From Chloroflexota bacterium (GTDB lineage Bacteria > Chloroflexota > UBA5177 > JANWHV01): a stretch of 9,093 nt of DNA. This document shows positions 1-6,154 of this stretch, piece after piece. The notes below the pieces were generated by a model. It was not told where the DNA came from and ran no database searches. It was given only the letters and a program-made list of their open reading frames with translations. The stretch spans positions 1 through 9,093 of the forward strand of contig JAICHN010000203.1 in assembly GCA_025924845.1 (NCBI GenBank), in the 5' to 3' direction. Made by a program: the position numbers and the translations under genes. Position 1 is the first letter of the stretch, and every line of letters starts with the position of its first letter.

Positions 1-970
1 GCCAGGTGAGGAGGCCGGCCGCCCAGGTGAGGCCGCCGCCGAAGCCGATCATCAGCAGGCGCTGCCCAGGCAAAACGGCGCCGCGCTCCACCCAATCGGT
101 GACCGCGATAGGGATGCTGGCCGCCGAAGTGTTCCCGTAGTGCTCGATATTACTCATCACCTTGCTATCGGCAATGCTCAAGCGCTTGGCGGCGGCGGTG
201 ATTATCCGTTGGTTTGCCTGGTGCAGGACGAGCCAATCGAGGTCACCGATGCCAAGCCCGGTGTCGCGGAGAATCTGCTCGGTCACGTCCACCACCACGC
301 GCACGCCGAACTTGAACGTCTCCGGACCGTCCATGCGGACCCCCCGCGGCACCCGCCCTTCCTCGTCCATCTCGGCCAGCCCGCCGCCGGGCATCACCAA
401 CATCGCCGCCCCGCCGCCATCCGAGCCGAGCCGGAACGCGGGGGCCGGGCCGGCGTGCTCGGCGCGCGAGATCACCATGGCGCCCGCGCCGTCGCCAAAC
501 AGGATGCAGGTGCGGCGATCGTGCCAGTCCAACACCCGTGAATACACCTCGCTGCCTATCACCAGAGCATTTCGCGCGATGCCCGCCTGGATCAGCGAGC
601 AAGCGGACGCCAGGCCGTATACGAATCCCGAGCAGGCGGCCTCTAGATCGTAGGCGCCGCCCCGCGCCCCCACCGCTTCTTGCACCAGGCAGGCCCCGGC
701 CGGGAAGCCGTAGTCCGGCGTGCAGGTAGCCAGGATCGTCAGATCGATCGCCTCGCCCGCCATCTCGGCTGAGTCAAGCGCGGCACGGGCCGCCTGTATC
801 GCCATGGACGCGGTAGTCTCACCGGGCGCGGCGATGCGCCGGCGCCTGATGCCGGTACGCGTATAGATCCATTCGTCCGAGGTATCGACGAGTTGCATGA
901 GATCATCATTGGTCATTACGCGCGCGGGGAGGTACCGTCCGCAGCCGCGAACGGTTGTTCTGTAGGTCAC
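1..970 (-). CDS. fabH: 3-oxoacyl-ACP synthase III (KAS III), 3' end cut by window
   Basis: Condenses an acyl-CoA primer with malonyl-ACP to start type II fatty acid synthesis in the cytoplasm. The conceptual translation shows the whole family pattern: TSDEWIYTRTGI near residue 30-41, active-site Cys113 in EAACSGF, His250 in LHQANQRI and Asn280 in HYGNTSAAS, then GFGGGLTW near the end. Phe89 aligns with the primer-gating Phe87 of E. coli FabH. The visible 323 residues nearly equal the normal length (about 317-335), so only a few residues and the stop are missing. I chose the GTG at 970 rather than the ATG at 916 because it restores the N-terminal strand (TVRGCGRYLPARVMTNDDL) that FabH proteins have. 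The GTG overlaps the accB stop (GTGA), so translation is probably coupled. A GGGG/CCCC mini-hairpin at 971-982 holds its G-rich ribosome binding site. Confidence 0.95.
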   Translation of the reverse strand, partial: MTYRTTVRGCGRYLPARVMTNDDLMQLVDTSDEWIYTRTGIRRRRIAAPGETTASMAIQAARAALDSAEMAGEAIDLTILATCTPDYGFPAGACLVQEAVGARGGAYDLEAACSGFVYGLASACSLIQAGIARNALVIGSEVYSRVLDWHDRRTCILFGDGAGAMVISRAEHAGPAPAFRLGSDGGGAAMLVMPGGGLAEMDEEGRVPRGVRMDGPETFKFGVRVVVDVTEQILRDTGLGIGDLDWLVLHQANQRIITAAAKRLSIADSKVMSNIEHYGNTSAASIPIAVTDWVERGAVLPGQRLLMIGFGGGLTWAAGLLTW

Positions 971-1416
971 GGGGCATCCCCCAGTGGCTCCACATACATC
1001 AGCACCTGACCTCGTTCCACCACCTGCTGCCCGGTCACGACGATCGCGCGCACCGTACCCGTGAGATCGCTCTCCACTGGATTAAACATCTTCATGCTTT
1101 CAATAAGCCCTACCACCTGCCGCTCACTGACCAGGGCGCCGACCGTGGCAAATGGCGGGCTTTGCGGTGTCTCGGTCAGGTAAAAGATGCCGGTGAGCGG
1201 TGCGACAACGGCTCGCCAGCTTTCCGGTATGCTATCTTGCGTTTCGGCGGCCGGCTCGACTTGGGGGAGCGTCCAGGTGGGCGAGCGGCGCACCAGGATT
1301 CGGTAGGCGCCGGTGCGTACTTCGCACTCCGTGACCGGGGTGCCCTCAAGCTGAGCGAGCACCTCGCCCACCGCCGAGATAAGTGCGGGGGGCGGCTCCA
1401 GCACCTGCTCGCTCAT
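967..1416 (-). CDS. accB: Biotin carboxyl carrier protein of acetyl-CoA carboxylase
   Basis: Carries biotin between the biotin carboxylase and carboxyltransferase of acetyl-CoA carboxylase, which makes malonyl-CoA for the flanking condensing enzymes. The product is 149 residues, close to E. coli AccB (156). A variable N-terminal helix and Pro/Glu-rich linker (about 1-68) lead into the biotinyl domain (about 69-145), with PLTGIFYLTETPQSPPF at its start and the biotin site IESMKM, Lys109, followed by the usual GTVRAIVV turn. The 'thumb' segment typical of AccB proteins is present between residues 81 and 89. The open frame extends to 1542, but that part lies inside fabF. The ATG at 1416 overlaps the fabF stop (ATGA), lacks its own clear ribosome binding site, and so fits coupled translation. 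No accC follows, which is unlike many genomes. Confidence 0.93.
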   Translation of the reverse strand: MSEQVLEPPPALISAVGEVLAQLEGTPVTECEVRTGAYRILVRRSPTWTLPQVEPAAETQDSIPESWRAVVAPLTGIFYLTETPQSPPFATVGALVSERQVVGLIESMKMFNPVESDLTGTVRAIVVTGQQVVERGQVLMYVEPLGDAP

Positions 1417-2663
1417 TGCTTGGGGCGGTACGAGCGCAGCACCAAGCTGACGTTGTGGCCGCCGAAACCGAAGGCGTTGCTCATGGTGATGTCCATCGGA
1501 CCCACTTCGCGGGCCTGATTCGGTACGATGTCCAGGTCGCACTCAGGATCGGGGAACTCGTAGTTTATGGTCGGAGGGATGATCCCGCGGCGCATGGCCT
1601 CAATGCAGAACGCCGCCTCGACCGCGCCGCCCGCGCCAAGCATGTGGCCCGTAGCGCCCTTAGTCGAGCTGATCGGGACCTTGTAGGCGTGGTCCCCGAA
1701 CACCGACTTCACGGCCGCGATCTCCGCGCGATCGCCGGCGAAGGTAGAGGTTCCATGAGCGTTGATGTATTGAATCTCCTCAGGCCGTACGCCCGCTTTA
1801 TCCAGGGCCGCCCGCATGGCGCGGGCCCCACCATCGCCGTTCGGGGCAGGATCCGTTACATGATGGGCATCATCAGTTGCGGCATAGCCCGCGACCTCGG
1901 CCAGAATCGGCGCGTTGCGGGCCAGGGCAAACTCCTCGGCCTCCAGCACCAGGGTGGCGGCCCCCTCGGACAGAACGAATCCATCGCGTTGCGCGTCAAA
2001 CGGGCGCGATGACCGCGTCGGATCGTCGTTGCGGGTGGACAGCGCATGCATATTGCCGAATGCTGCCATCGAAATCAGGACGATTGGCGCCTCGGAACCG
2101 CCCGCCAGCATCACGTCGGCATCGCCGCGGCGGATGATCTCCACCGACTCGCCAACCGCGTGCGCGGCGGTAGAGCATGCCGAGCTGATCGCGAAGTTGG
2201 GACCCTTCAGCCCATACTTGATCGCGATCTGCCCGGCGGCGAGGTCGGTAATCAGCATCGTGACGAAGAAGGGGCTGATGCGCTCGGGCCCCTTCTGGAA
2301 CAGGACGGTGAACTGATCCATCAAGGTATTGAGCCCGCCGATGCCTGAACCGATGATCACTCCCGCGCGATCGGCGAATGACGGCTCAATGCTCAAGCGC
2401 GCCTGAGTAAGCGCCTGCAGGGTGGTGGCCAGCGCGAACAGCGTGAACCGGTCGCAGCGCCGCGCCAACTTCTTGTCGATATCGAATTGCTGCGGATCAA
2501 AGTCCTTTACCTGGCCGGCAATGCGGCAGGGTAAAGGCGAAGCATCAAAAAAAGTAACCGGGCCGATGCCGCATTGCCCGGCAATCAGATTCGACCAGGT
2601 AGGCTCCAGGCCCACGCCCAACGGACTGATCACACCCATGCCAGTGACTACGACGCGCCGCAC
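1413..2663 (-). CDS. fabF: 3-oxoacyl-ACP synthase II (KAS II)
   Basis: Elongating condensing enzyme of type II fatty acid synthesis: acyl-ACP plus malonyl-ACP to 3-oxoacyl-ACP. From the GTG at 2663 the product is 416 residues (E. coli FabF 413). Its key residues fall at the same numbers as in E. coli: Cys163 (SSACSTAAH), His303 (NAHGTST), Lys335 and His340 (STKGATGHMLGAGG), and the gatekeeper Phe400 in NAFGFGGHN. The frame is open to 2774, but the protein family begins at VRRVVVTGMGVISPLG, and the GTG has a GGGGAG ribosome binding site six bases upstream, so the 37-residue extension is rejected. One oddity is Phe308 where most relatives have Pro (GTSTFAGD). It is the first gene of the fabF-accB-fabH operon. 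Confidence 0.96.
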   Translation of the reverse strand: MRRVVVTGMGVISPLGVGLEPTWSNLIAGQCGIGPVTFFDASPLPCRIAGQVKDFDPQQFDIDKKLARRCDRFTLFALATTLQALTQARLSIEPSFADRAGVIIGSGIGGLNTLMDQFTVLFQKGPERISPFFVTMLITDLAAGQIAIKYGLKGPNFAISSACSTAAHAVGESVEIIRRGDADVMLAGGSEAPIVLISMAAFGNMHALSTRNDDPTRSSRPFDAQRDGFVLSEGAATLVLEAEEFALARNAPILAEVAGYAATDDAHHVTDPAPNGDGGARAMRAALDKAGVRPEEIQYINAHGTSTFAGDRAEIAAVKSVFGDHAYKVPISSTKGATGHMLGAGGAVEAAFCIEAMRRGIIPPTINYEFPDPECDLDIVPNQAREVGPMDITMSNAFGFGGHNVSLVLRSYRPKQ

Positions 2664-2709
2664 TTCTCTCTCCCCGAATCCGCGCCCAGCGCCGGCAGCC
2701 GTGCCGGAA

Positions 2710-2725
2710 CGGTGAAAGTATAGCA
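2710..2725 (-). promoter_or_regulatory. Candidate extended -10 promoter of fabF-accB-fabH
   Basis: On the minus strand TGCTATACT (2725-2717) matches the extended -10 form TGnTATAAT with one change. No good -35 is seen at the usual distance, which is common for extended -10 promoters. The predicted start near 2710 gives a leader of about 47 bases before the fabF GTG. This is a pattern match only. Confidence 0.5.
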
Positions 2726-2727
2726 TA

Positions 2728-2745
2728 GGGGGCGATTCCGCCCCT
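2728..2745 (-). terminator. Weak GC hairpin after the secreted-protein gene
   Basis: GGGGCG (2729-2734) and CGCCCC (2739-2744) form a six-pair stem with a four-base loop, 25 bases past the stop of the exported-protein gene. Reading on the minus strand, no continuous T run follows, and the fabF -10 comes at once. It may only slow transcription from upstream, so partial read-through into fabF is possible. Confidence 0.3.
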
Positions 2746-2770
2746 CCCACGCCCGATCGGCCGGTATGGA

Positions 2771-3604
2771 TCAACCTGCGCTTTGGCGGGCCTTCCAGGG
2801 TACGCTGACCGCCACCGCCCCATCCAGGGAAATATCAATGCGATAGGATCCCGCCGGATACTTTCCCGCCGAGGGGTTCAGGGCCAGCGCTACCGCGCCG
2901 GTTGGCGCATGGGCAAGGGTGCGGGTGGGCACCGAAGCAGCGAGCCGACCGAAGTGGTCGTATACGGCAACGGCCAGGGTCGTTCCTTTTTTTGCCGCGC
3001 CATAGCGCAGATACAGCCCAACCTGCTTGGTGCCCGCCATGACTGGACCCGACCGCGTCGGCGCCACGGGATGCTTGGTGTTGTACCGGGCCAGGGCGAC
3101 GGGGCCGATCAAGTAGGCGGCGCGCACGATCGGCGTCTTCTCAATCCAGAAGTCGGTGGTGGCGGCTCGGTGCGCGTCAAGGTAGAGCGCCGCCTGATAT
3201 TTTCCTTGCTTCAAGCGCGCCGTGCCGGGAAGATCCAGCAGATACGTACCGTCGGCGGAGCTAAGCGGATGGATCTCGCCGCGCCGCACCGCCTTATTGT
3301 TTTTGAGGAAGTTGACGTGGAAGGTCGTCTTACCTGCCTTCGCCGCCTTGAACGAGAAGTAGATTGCCACGTATTGGACGGATAGGGGAAAGTGGGTGAC
3401 GGCGGGCGGGGCCACCGCGTGCAGAGGATCAAAGGCAACATATGCTTGGTCAGTGGTCAGGTACACCATGCTGATCGCCGGACGCGGCGGAGCTGCCGCT
3501 CCGGCTCGAGCCGGCGTCTGGAGCAGGAAGCCCCCAAGCAGGGTCAGTACCGCAAGCAGGCTTATTGACTTGCCTGTCGTATCCCTACGTCCATGGACCT
3601 TCAT
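2771..3604 (-). CDS. Exported protein with two similar beta-rich domains, function unknown
   Basis: I do not recognise this 277-residue protein as a named family. It has a clear signal peptide: a basic start (KVHGRRDTTGK), a hydrophobic core at 13-28 and a likely cleavage after PARA at residue 34. The mature part holds two related segments of about 110 residues, 48-156 and 164-272. Each runs from a YL strand and a Val-Ala-Pro segment through a 'VAIYFSF'/'VGLYLRY' strand, then AAKAGKTT/AAKKGTT, a GKYQA/GSYRI strand and a final domain strand (DFWIEK/VPWKA). The alternating strand pattern and lack of catalytic motifs suggest tandem immunoglobulin-like sandwiches, perhaps a cell-surface binding protein. 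It lies upstream of fabF on the same strand with a weak hairpin between them. The ATG at 3604 has only a weak GGTG ribosome binding site. Confidence 0.75.
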   Translation of the reverse strand: MKVHGRRDTTGKSISLLAVLTLLGGFLLQTPARAGAAAPPRPAISMVYLTTDQAYVAFDPLHAVAPPAVTHFPLSVQYVAIYFSFKAAKAGKTTFHVNFLKNNKAVRRGEIHPLSSADGTYLLDLPGTARLKQGKYQAALYLDAHRAATTDFWIEKTPIVRAAYLIGPVALARYNTKHPVAPTRSGPVMAGTKQVGLYLRYGAAKKGTTLAVAVYDHFGRLAASVPTRTLAHAPTGAVALALNPSAGKYPAGSYRIDISLDGAVAVSVPWKARQSAG

Positions 3605-3661
3605 CGCATCACCATCTATTATTGCCGATTCCTCTCCGCTCCCGTTTCAGCCGGCCTGCCA

Positions 3662-3697
3662 TAGGCAGGACCGGGCATGACAGGGAATCCTGCCCTA
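3662..3697. repeat. Inverted repeat in the divergent intergenic region
   Basis: GGCAGGA (3664-3670) and TCCTGCC (3688-3694) are perfect 7-base inverted arms 17 bases apart. They extend to TA on both sides if one C is bulged. An alternative pairing uses GGGCA (3673-3677) with TGCCC (3691-3695). It lies between the divergent exported-protein and membrane-protein genes, so it could be an operator or a leader hairpin. No function is shown. Confidence 0.4.
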
Positions 3698-3831
3698 GCG
3701 TACCATCAATATGGCAATGCGGGCACGCTCAGCGAGACGAAATGGCCGGCGCAACCTATCCCACGTAACCCGGATACGGGCATACTGTAGGAGATGACCC
3801 ATGCATTAGCCGTCGCGGAGGAGTTGTAATC

Positions 3832-4647
3832 GTGAAGTTTTGGCGGCAGCCGCGCCTTGGCGCGATCTGCGCCTTCCTCTATGTGCTGATCTTTGCCGGT
3901 GGTACGGTGTATCGTACCAGCCAGACAGCCTTGCCCGATACTACTAAGCTGTCCGTCCTTCAGCAAAATAAGACGCTGCTGCAGTTCGCGCACCAGCATG
4001 GCGGCCTTTTCGCCGTTTCGGCCCTCCTTTCCATCCTGGGCGTCGCCGTTCTGGCGGGCACGGCCTTTGGCCTCTACTACTATATGGTCGCCCACGGCAA
4101 ACACAGCATTGGGCGCATTACCCTGGTCGTGGGATTGGCGGCGATTGTGGTTTCCTGCGTCAGTGCCCTCGTCGCCACGGTAGCCCTGACCAACGCCGCC
4201 AACCAATACGCCGCCCACCATCTGATGTCCACAGTAAAAGACTTCCAGAACCAAGGGACCATTTTCTCCCTCCTGGATGTGGTGGGTGCGGAGGCCCTGG
4301 CGATCTGGCTCGGCCTGGTGGCCGTTACCCTTATCCGCATCCAGGGCAACCGCAGTATCCCCGGCTGGAGTACCCTGGCCGCCGCAATACTTGCCGGCAT
4401 CGGCTTCCCGATCGTGCTGGTCATGGTAGTATGGTCAATAGGGGCAGGGATTGGTCTATGGCGGATTTCGCTGTACGGCGGTGGGTTTGGCGCGGTCGGA
4501 GCGGCGACGGTCGAGGATGTGATCCTCGCTCCGAGCGAGGACATAGCTACCGAGCCGCCGGTGCCCTCTCGATCCTTCAATCAGCATAATCCCCGTCGCC
4601 CGGTGGGGAAGCATCCAAGCGCATCACGGCACCGCCGCCGCCACTGA
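3832..4647 (+). CDS. Five-helix membrane protein, function unknown
   Basis: A 271-residue integral membrane protein that I cannot place in a family. Hydrophobic segments are at about 10-26, 58-84, 94-118, 143-168 and 178-210. The loop between the first two (28-57) carries most of the polar residues. After WRISLYGGGF (210-219) comes a 50-residue tail that starts acidic and ends strongly basic with RHRRRH, likely cytoplasmic. The overall layout resembles small DUF4386-like membrane proteins, but this is a weak impression. The GTG start is supported by a very strong GGAGGAG at 3817-3823, eight bases upstream. It precedes the ferredoxin gene by 39 bases on the same strand, so the two may be cotranscribed. 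Its 3' end contains a set of three mutually complementary arms (4512-4541). Confidence 0.75.
   Translation: MKFWRQPRLGAICAFLYVLIFAGGTVYRTSQTALPDTTKLSVLQQNKTLLQFAHQHGGLFAVSALLSILGVAVLAGTAFGLYYYMVAHGKHSIGRITLVVGLAAIVVSCVSALVATVALTNAANQYAAHHLMSTVKDFQNQGTIFSLLDVVGAEALAIWLGLVAVTLIRIQGNRSIPGWSTLAAAILAGIGFPIVLVMVVWSIGAGIGLWRISLYGGGFGAVGAATVEDVILAPSEDIATEPPVPSRSFNQHNPRRPVGKHPSASRHRRRH
4512..4541 (+). repeat. Three-arm alternative hairpin inside the 3' end of the membrane-protein gene
   Basis: CGAGGAT (4512-4518), loop GTG, ATCCTCG (4522-4528) form a perfect 7-pair stem. TCCTCGCT (4523-4530), loop CCG, AGCGAGGA (4534-4541) form a perfect 8-pair stem. The middle arm is shared, so only one hairpin can form at a time. 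No T run follows either, so neither looks like a terminator. Confidence 0.5.
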
Positions 4648-4686
4648 GCGGCGCCATGGCTGGGCACGCCGAGAAGCGAGCACGCA

Positions 4687-5052
4687 ATGAACGAAGAACC
4701 GCCGCGTAAAAAGCTGGTCCTGGATCTCGATTGGTTTCCCGAGCCGATCGTGCGTCAGGGCGGCCGTGTGCATGTCTTGCCCGCCGATGTGTGGATTGCC
4801 CTGGAGCCGGGCGAGAGCATCTTCGAGGGCGCCAAGCGCGCCGGGATCATGGTGCCTACAGAGTGCGGCGGTAAGGGTACTTGCGGGCGCTGTCGGATTC
4901 AGTGCGCGCTACCCGCTCCGGAGCCCGGCGCCGTGGAACGGCGCCTGCTGGACCGCGCCGAACTGGGGCGGGGCATCCGCCTGGCTTGCCGTACTCGGCC
5001 CACCTCCGACCTAGCGGTGACCGTGCTGCCGGGGCGAGCCGGCCGGCGGTAA
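4687..5052 (+). CDS. Small [2Fe-2S] ferredoxin, RACo N-terminal-like
   Basis: A 121-residue electron carrier. Four cysteines follow the plant-type ferredoxin pattern: Cys60, Cys66, Cys69 (ECGGKGTCGRC, C-x5-C-x2-C) and Cys101 in LACRT. The leader segment AxxPGESIFEGAKRAGIMVPTECGG and the CGGKGTCGRC form are those of the ferredoxin domain at the N-terminus of reductive activators of corrinoid proteins (RACo) and related ATPases, but here the large ATPase part is absent. A fifth cysteine, Cys73, is unusual. The partner is unknown; the gene lies 39 bases behind a membrane protein with which it may form an operon. Its ribosome binding site is poor (purine-rich GAGAAGCGAG), which fits coupling to the gene before it. 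The first 30 residues have no match I recognise. Confidence 0.85.
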   Translation: MNEEPPRKKLVLDLDWFPEPIVRQGGRVHVLPADVWIALEPGESIFEGAKRAGIMVPTECGGKGTCGRCRIQCALPAPEPGAVERRLLDRAELGRGIRLACRTRPTSDLAVTVLPGRAGRR

Positions 5053-5083
5053 AATGATGCCTGCCGGCTGTAGGATGCTTTTC
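5037..5083 (+). terminator. Possible weak terminator after the ferredoxin gene
   Basis: AGCCGGC (5037-5043) pairs with GCCGGCT (5063-5069), and an alternative GCCGGC arm (5042-5047) can also pair. A short CTTTTC follows about ten bases later. The left arm overlaps the last codons. The distance from the stem to the T run makes this weak, though a terminator is expected here because the next gene converges. Confidence 0.3.
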
Positions 5084-5159
5084 ACTGCCGTTCAGGTAGA
5101 TCTGCATGATGATTCATAAAGCACCGTGCCGCCGATGGAACAGATGCCGCGGAGGGCGG

Positions 5160-5363
5160 CTATGTGGGAGCCGCTGTCTTCGCCTCCTCCTCGGCGAAGA
5201 TCTGATTGCATAGGGCAACGCACTCATCGCAGATAGAGACGCCGCGAGGTCCGGCAACCAGCCGGTGAACCTCCTCCTGGCCCTTGCCGCAGAATGAGCA
5301 GGCGTACTTTATGGGCTGCTTCACGGTTTCCGTTGTCTGGTCCGCCGTCTGTTCTTCCGTCAT
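5160..5363 (-). CDS. Possible separate ClpX-like zinc-finger protein from an internal start
   Basis: An ATG at 5363 lies in the same frame as the sigma factor, exactly before the zinc-finger part. GAGGAG (5373-5378) precedes it with nine bases between, as good a ribosome binding site as those of most genes here. Starting there gives a 67-residue protein, [10 protein letters not shown] then the whole four-cysteine finger, with no sigma domain. It is only a candidate: GAA-GAG-GAG also encodes ordinary Glu-rich residues (AEEENLL), so the signal could be chance. Confidence 0.4.
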   Translation of the reverse strand: MTEEQTADQTTETVKQPIKYACSFCGKGQEEVHRLVAGPRGVSICDECVALCNQIFAEEEAKTAAPT

Positions 5364-5984
5364 CAGCAGGTTCTCCTCTTCAGCAAGAACGCGCAAGGTG
5401 CCGCGCAGCGTACCTCGCGCCTTGAATAATCGCGTTCTAACCGTACCTTCCGCAAAGCCGAGTAGGGCCGCTGTCTCCTTATACGAGAGGTCCGAAAGAT
5501 AGAAGAGGCGTACGGCGGTTCGCTGCCCTTGCGGCAAGGCTTCAACGGCCGCTCTGACACTGGCGGCCAGGTCGGCGGCCACCCATCGCGCCTCGGGATC
5601 GCGTTGCCGACCATTATCGGCTACAAGGTTGAGCACACGAGCTTCATCCTTTCCATCCTCGCGTCCGCCCGCCGCGCTCCCGGTATTGAGCACCTCCCAG
5701 GACCAGTTTTCGCGGGCACGAGCGCGCAGCCACATGCGGCAAATATTGAGGGCGATTCCCGCCAGCCAGGAACCGAACCGCTCAGCCTGGCGCAGATGAT
5801 GCAGGTTGAGCAGAGCTTGAAGGCCCGCCTCCTGCACGGCGTCCTCGGCAAGGGTAGGATCGCCCAGCTTCTGCCTACAGAGCGCGGCGACCATGGGACG
5901 GTGGCGAACCAGCCAGAGGGCGAAGGCGCCCATGTCACCACCCTGGGCCGCCCGCACCAGCGTGCCGTCGTCGTCCTCCAGCAT
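5160..5984 (-). CDS. ECF-type sigma-70 factor fused to a ClpX-type zinc finger
   Basis: A 274-residue predicted RNA polymerase sigma factor. Region 2 lies at about 20-90, with [14 protein letters not shown] and [21 protein letters not shown] charged linker of about 90-135 follows. Region 4 lies at about 142-195 ([22 protein letters not shown] then the helix-turn-helix [19 protein letters not shown]). The C-terminal part, about 208-274, is not a sigma domain but a ClpX C4 zinc finger: [20 protein letters not shown] then ICDECVALC, with Cys229, Cys232, Cys252 and Cys255 spaced C-x2-C-x19-C-x2-C. In ClpX this domain dimerises and binds adaptors and substrates; a regulatory role here is inference. 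The ATG at 5984 has a GGAGAG eight bases upstream. No anti-sigma gene is adjacent, which fits a finger acting as a built-in regulator. It is divergent from the repair gene at 6155. Confidence 0.9.
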   Translation of the reverse strand: MLEDDDGTLVRAAQGGDMGAFALWLVRHRPMVAALCRQKLGDPTLAEDAVQEAGLQALLNLHHLRQAERFGSWLAGIALNICRMWLRARARENWSWEVLNTGSAAGGREDGKDEARVLNLVADNGRQRDPEARWVAADLAASVRAAVEALPQGQRTAVRLFYLSDLSYKETAALLGFAEGTVRTRLFKARGTLRGTLRVLAEEENLLMTEEQTADQTTETVKQPIKYACSFCGKGQEEVHRLVAGPRGVSICDECVALCNQIFAEEEAKTAAPT

Positions 5985-6005
5985 GGTTCCAACTCTCCGC
6001 TATCC

Positions 6006-6018
6006 GTCCCCTATTGTA
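6006..6018 (-). promoter_or_regulatory. Weak candidate -10 for the sigma gene
   Basis: TACAAT on the minus strand (6018-6013) matches a -10 box, with a start expected near 6006, about 22 bases before the ATG. No acceptable -35 is seen 17 bases away. No clear ECF-type GGAAC/CGTC pair was found either, so self-activation cannot be claimed. Confidence 0.3.
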
Positions 6019-6084
6019 GTTGCGCCGACGGTCGACAATGTTACCCGCCAAGCCGGTTTCAGACCGCCAAATTGCCCTTGGGGC

Positions 6085-6113
6085 TTGACGTAACGGCAAA
6101 GATGGGCGATAAT
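6085..6113 (+). promoter_or_regulatory. Strong sigma-70-type promoter of the repair-type gene
   Basis: TTGACG (6085-6090), exactly 17 bases, then GATAAT (6108-6113). Both boxes differ from consensus by one base, making this the best promoter in the window. Transcription should start near 6120, giving a leader of about 35 bases before the ATG at 6155. Confidence 0.8.
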
Positions 6114-6134
6114 TAGAACATAGATTCTAGAACA
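6114..6134 (+). promoter_or_regulatory. SOS-box-like operator and TAGAACA repeats at the transcription start
   Basis: Directly after the -10 box come three 7-base units, TAGAACA, TAGATTC, TAGAACA. Within them AGAACATAGATTCT (6115-6128) is an inverted repeat close to the Gram-positive LexA form GAAC-N4-GTTC, with one base off (ATTC). It covers the predicted start site, where a repressor would block transcription. Binding by LexA is inferred from the pattern and from the repair-like product. Confidence 0.45.
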
Positions 6135-6154
6135 ATCCAAGCGGGAGGCCCACC

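Noticed and set aside
1417..1542. A 42-residue N-terminal extension of AccB
   Set aside because: It lies wholly inside fabF on the same strand in another frame; the ATG at the fabF stop is the natural start.
2664..2774. A 37-residue N-terminal extension of FabF
   Set aside because: It covers the promoter and ribosome binding site and has no match to FabF, which starts at the GTG.
3794..3829. An 11-codon leader peptide just before the membrane-protein gene
   Set aside because: Its GGAG touches the ATG with no spacer, so initiation is unlikely; the second GGAGGAG clearly serves the GTG at 3832.
5128..5160. A GCCGCC/GGCGGC hairpin as terminator of the sigma gene
   Set aside because: The loop is over 20 bases and no T run follows on the minus strand.
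5985..6084. An ECF-type autoregulated promoter before the sigma gene
   Set aside because: GAAAC-like and GTC-like pieces exist on the minus strand, but none has the needed 15-17 base spacing.
5529..6116. Long plus-strand frame opposite the sigma gene
   Set aside because: It is an antisense shadow; the sigma regions and zinc finger on the minus strand are unmistakable.
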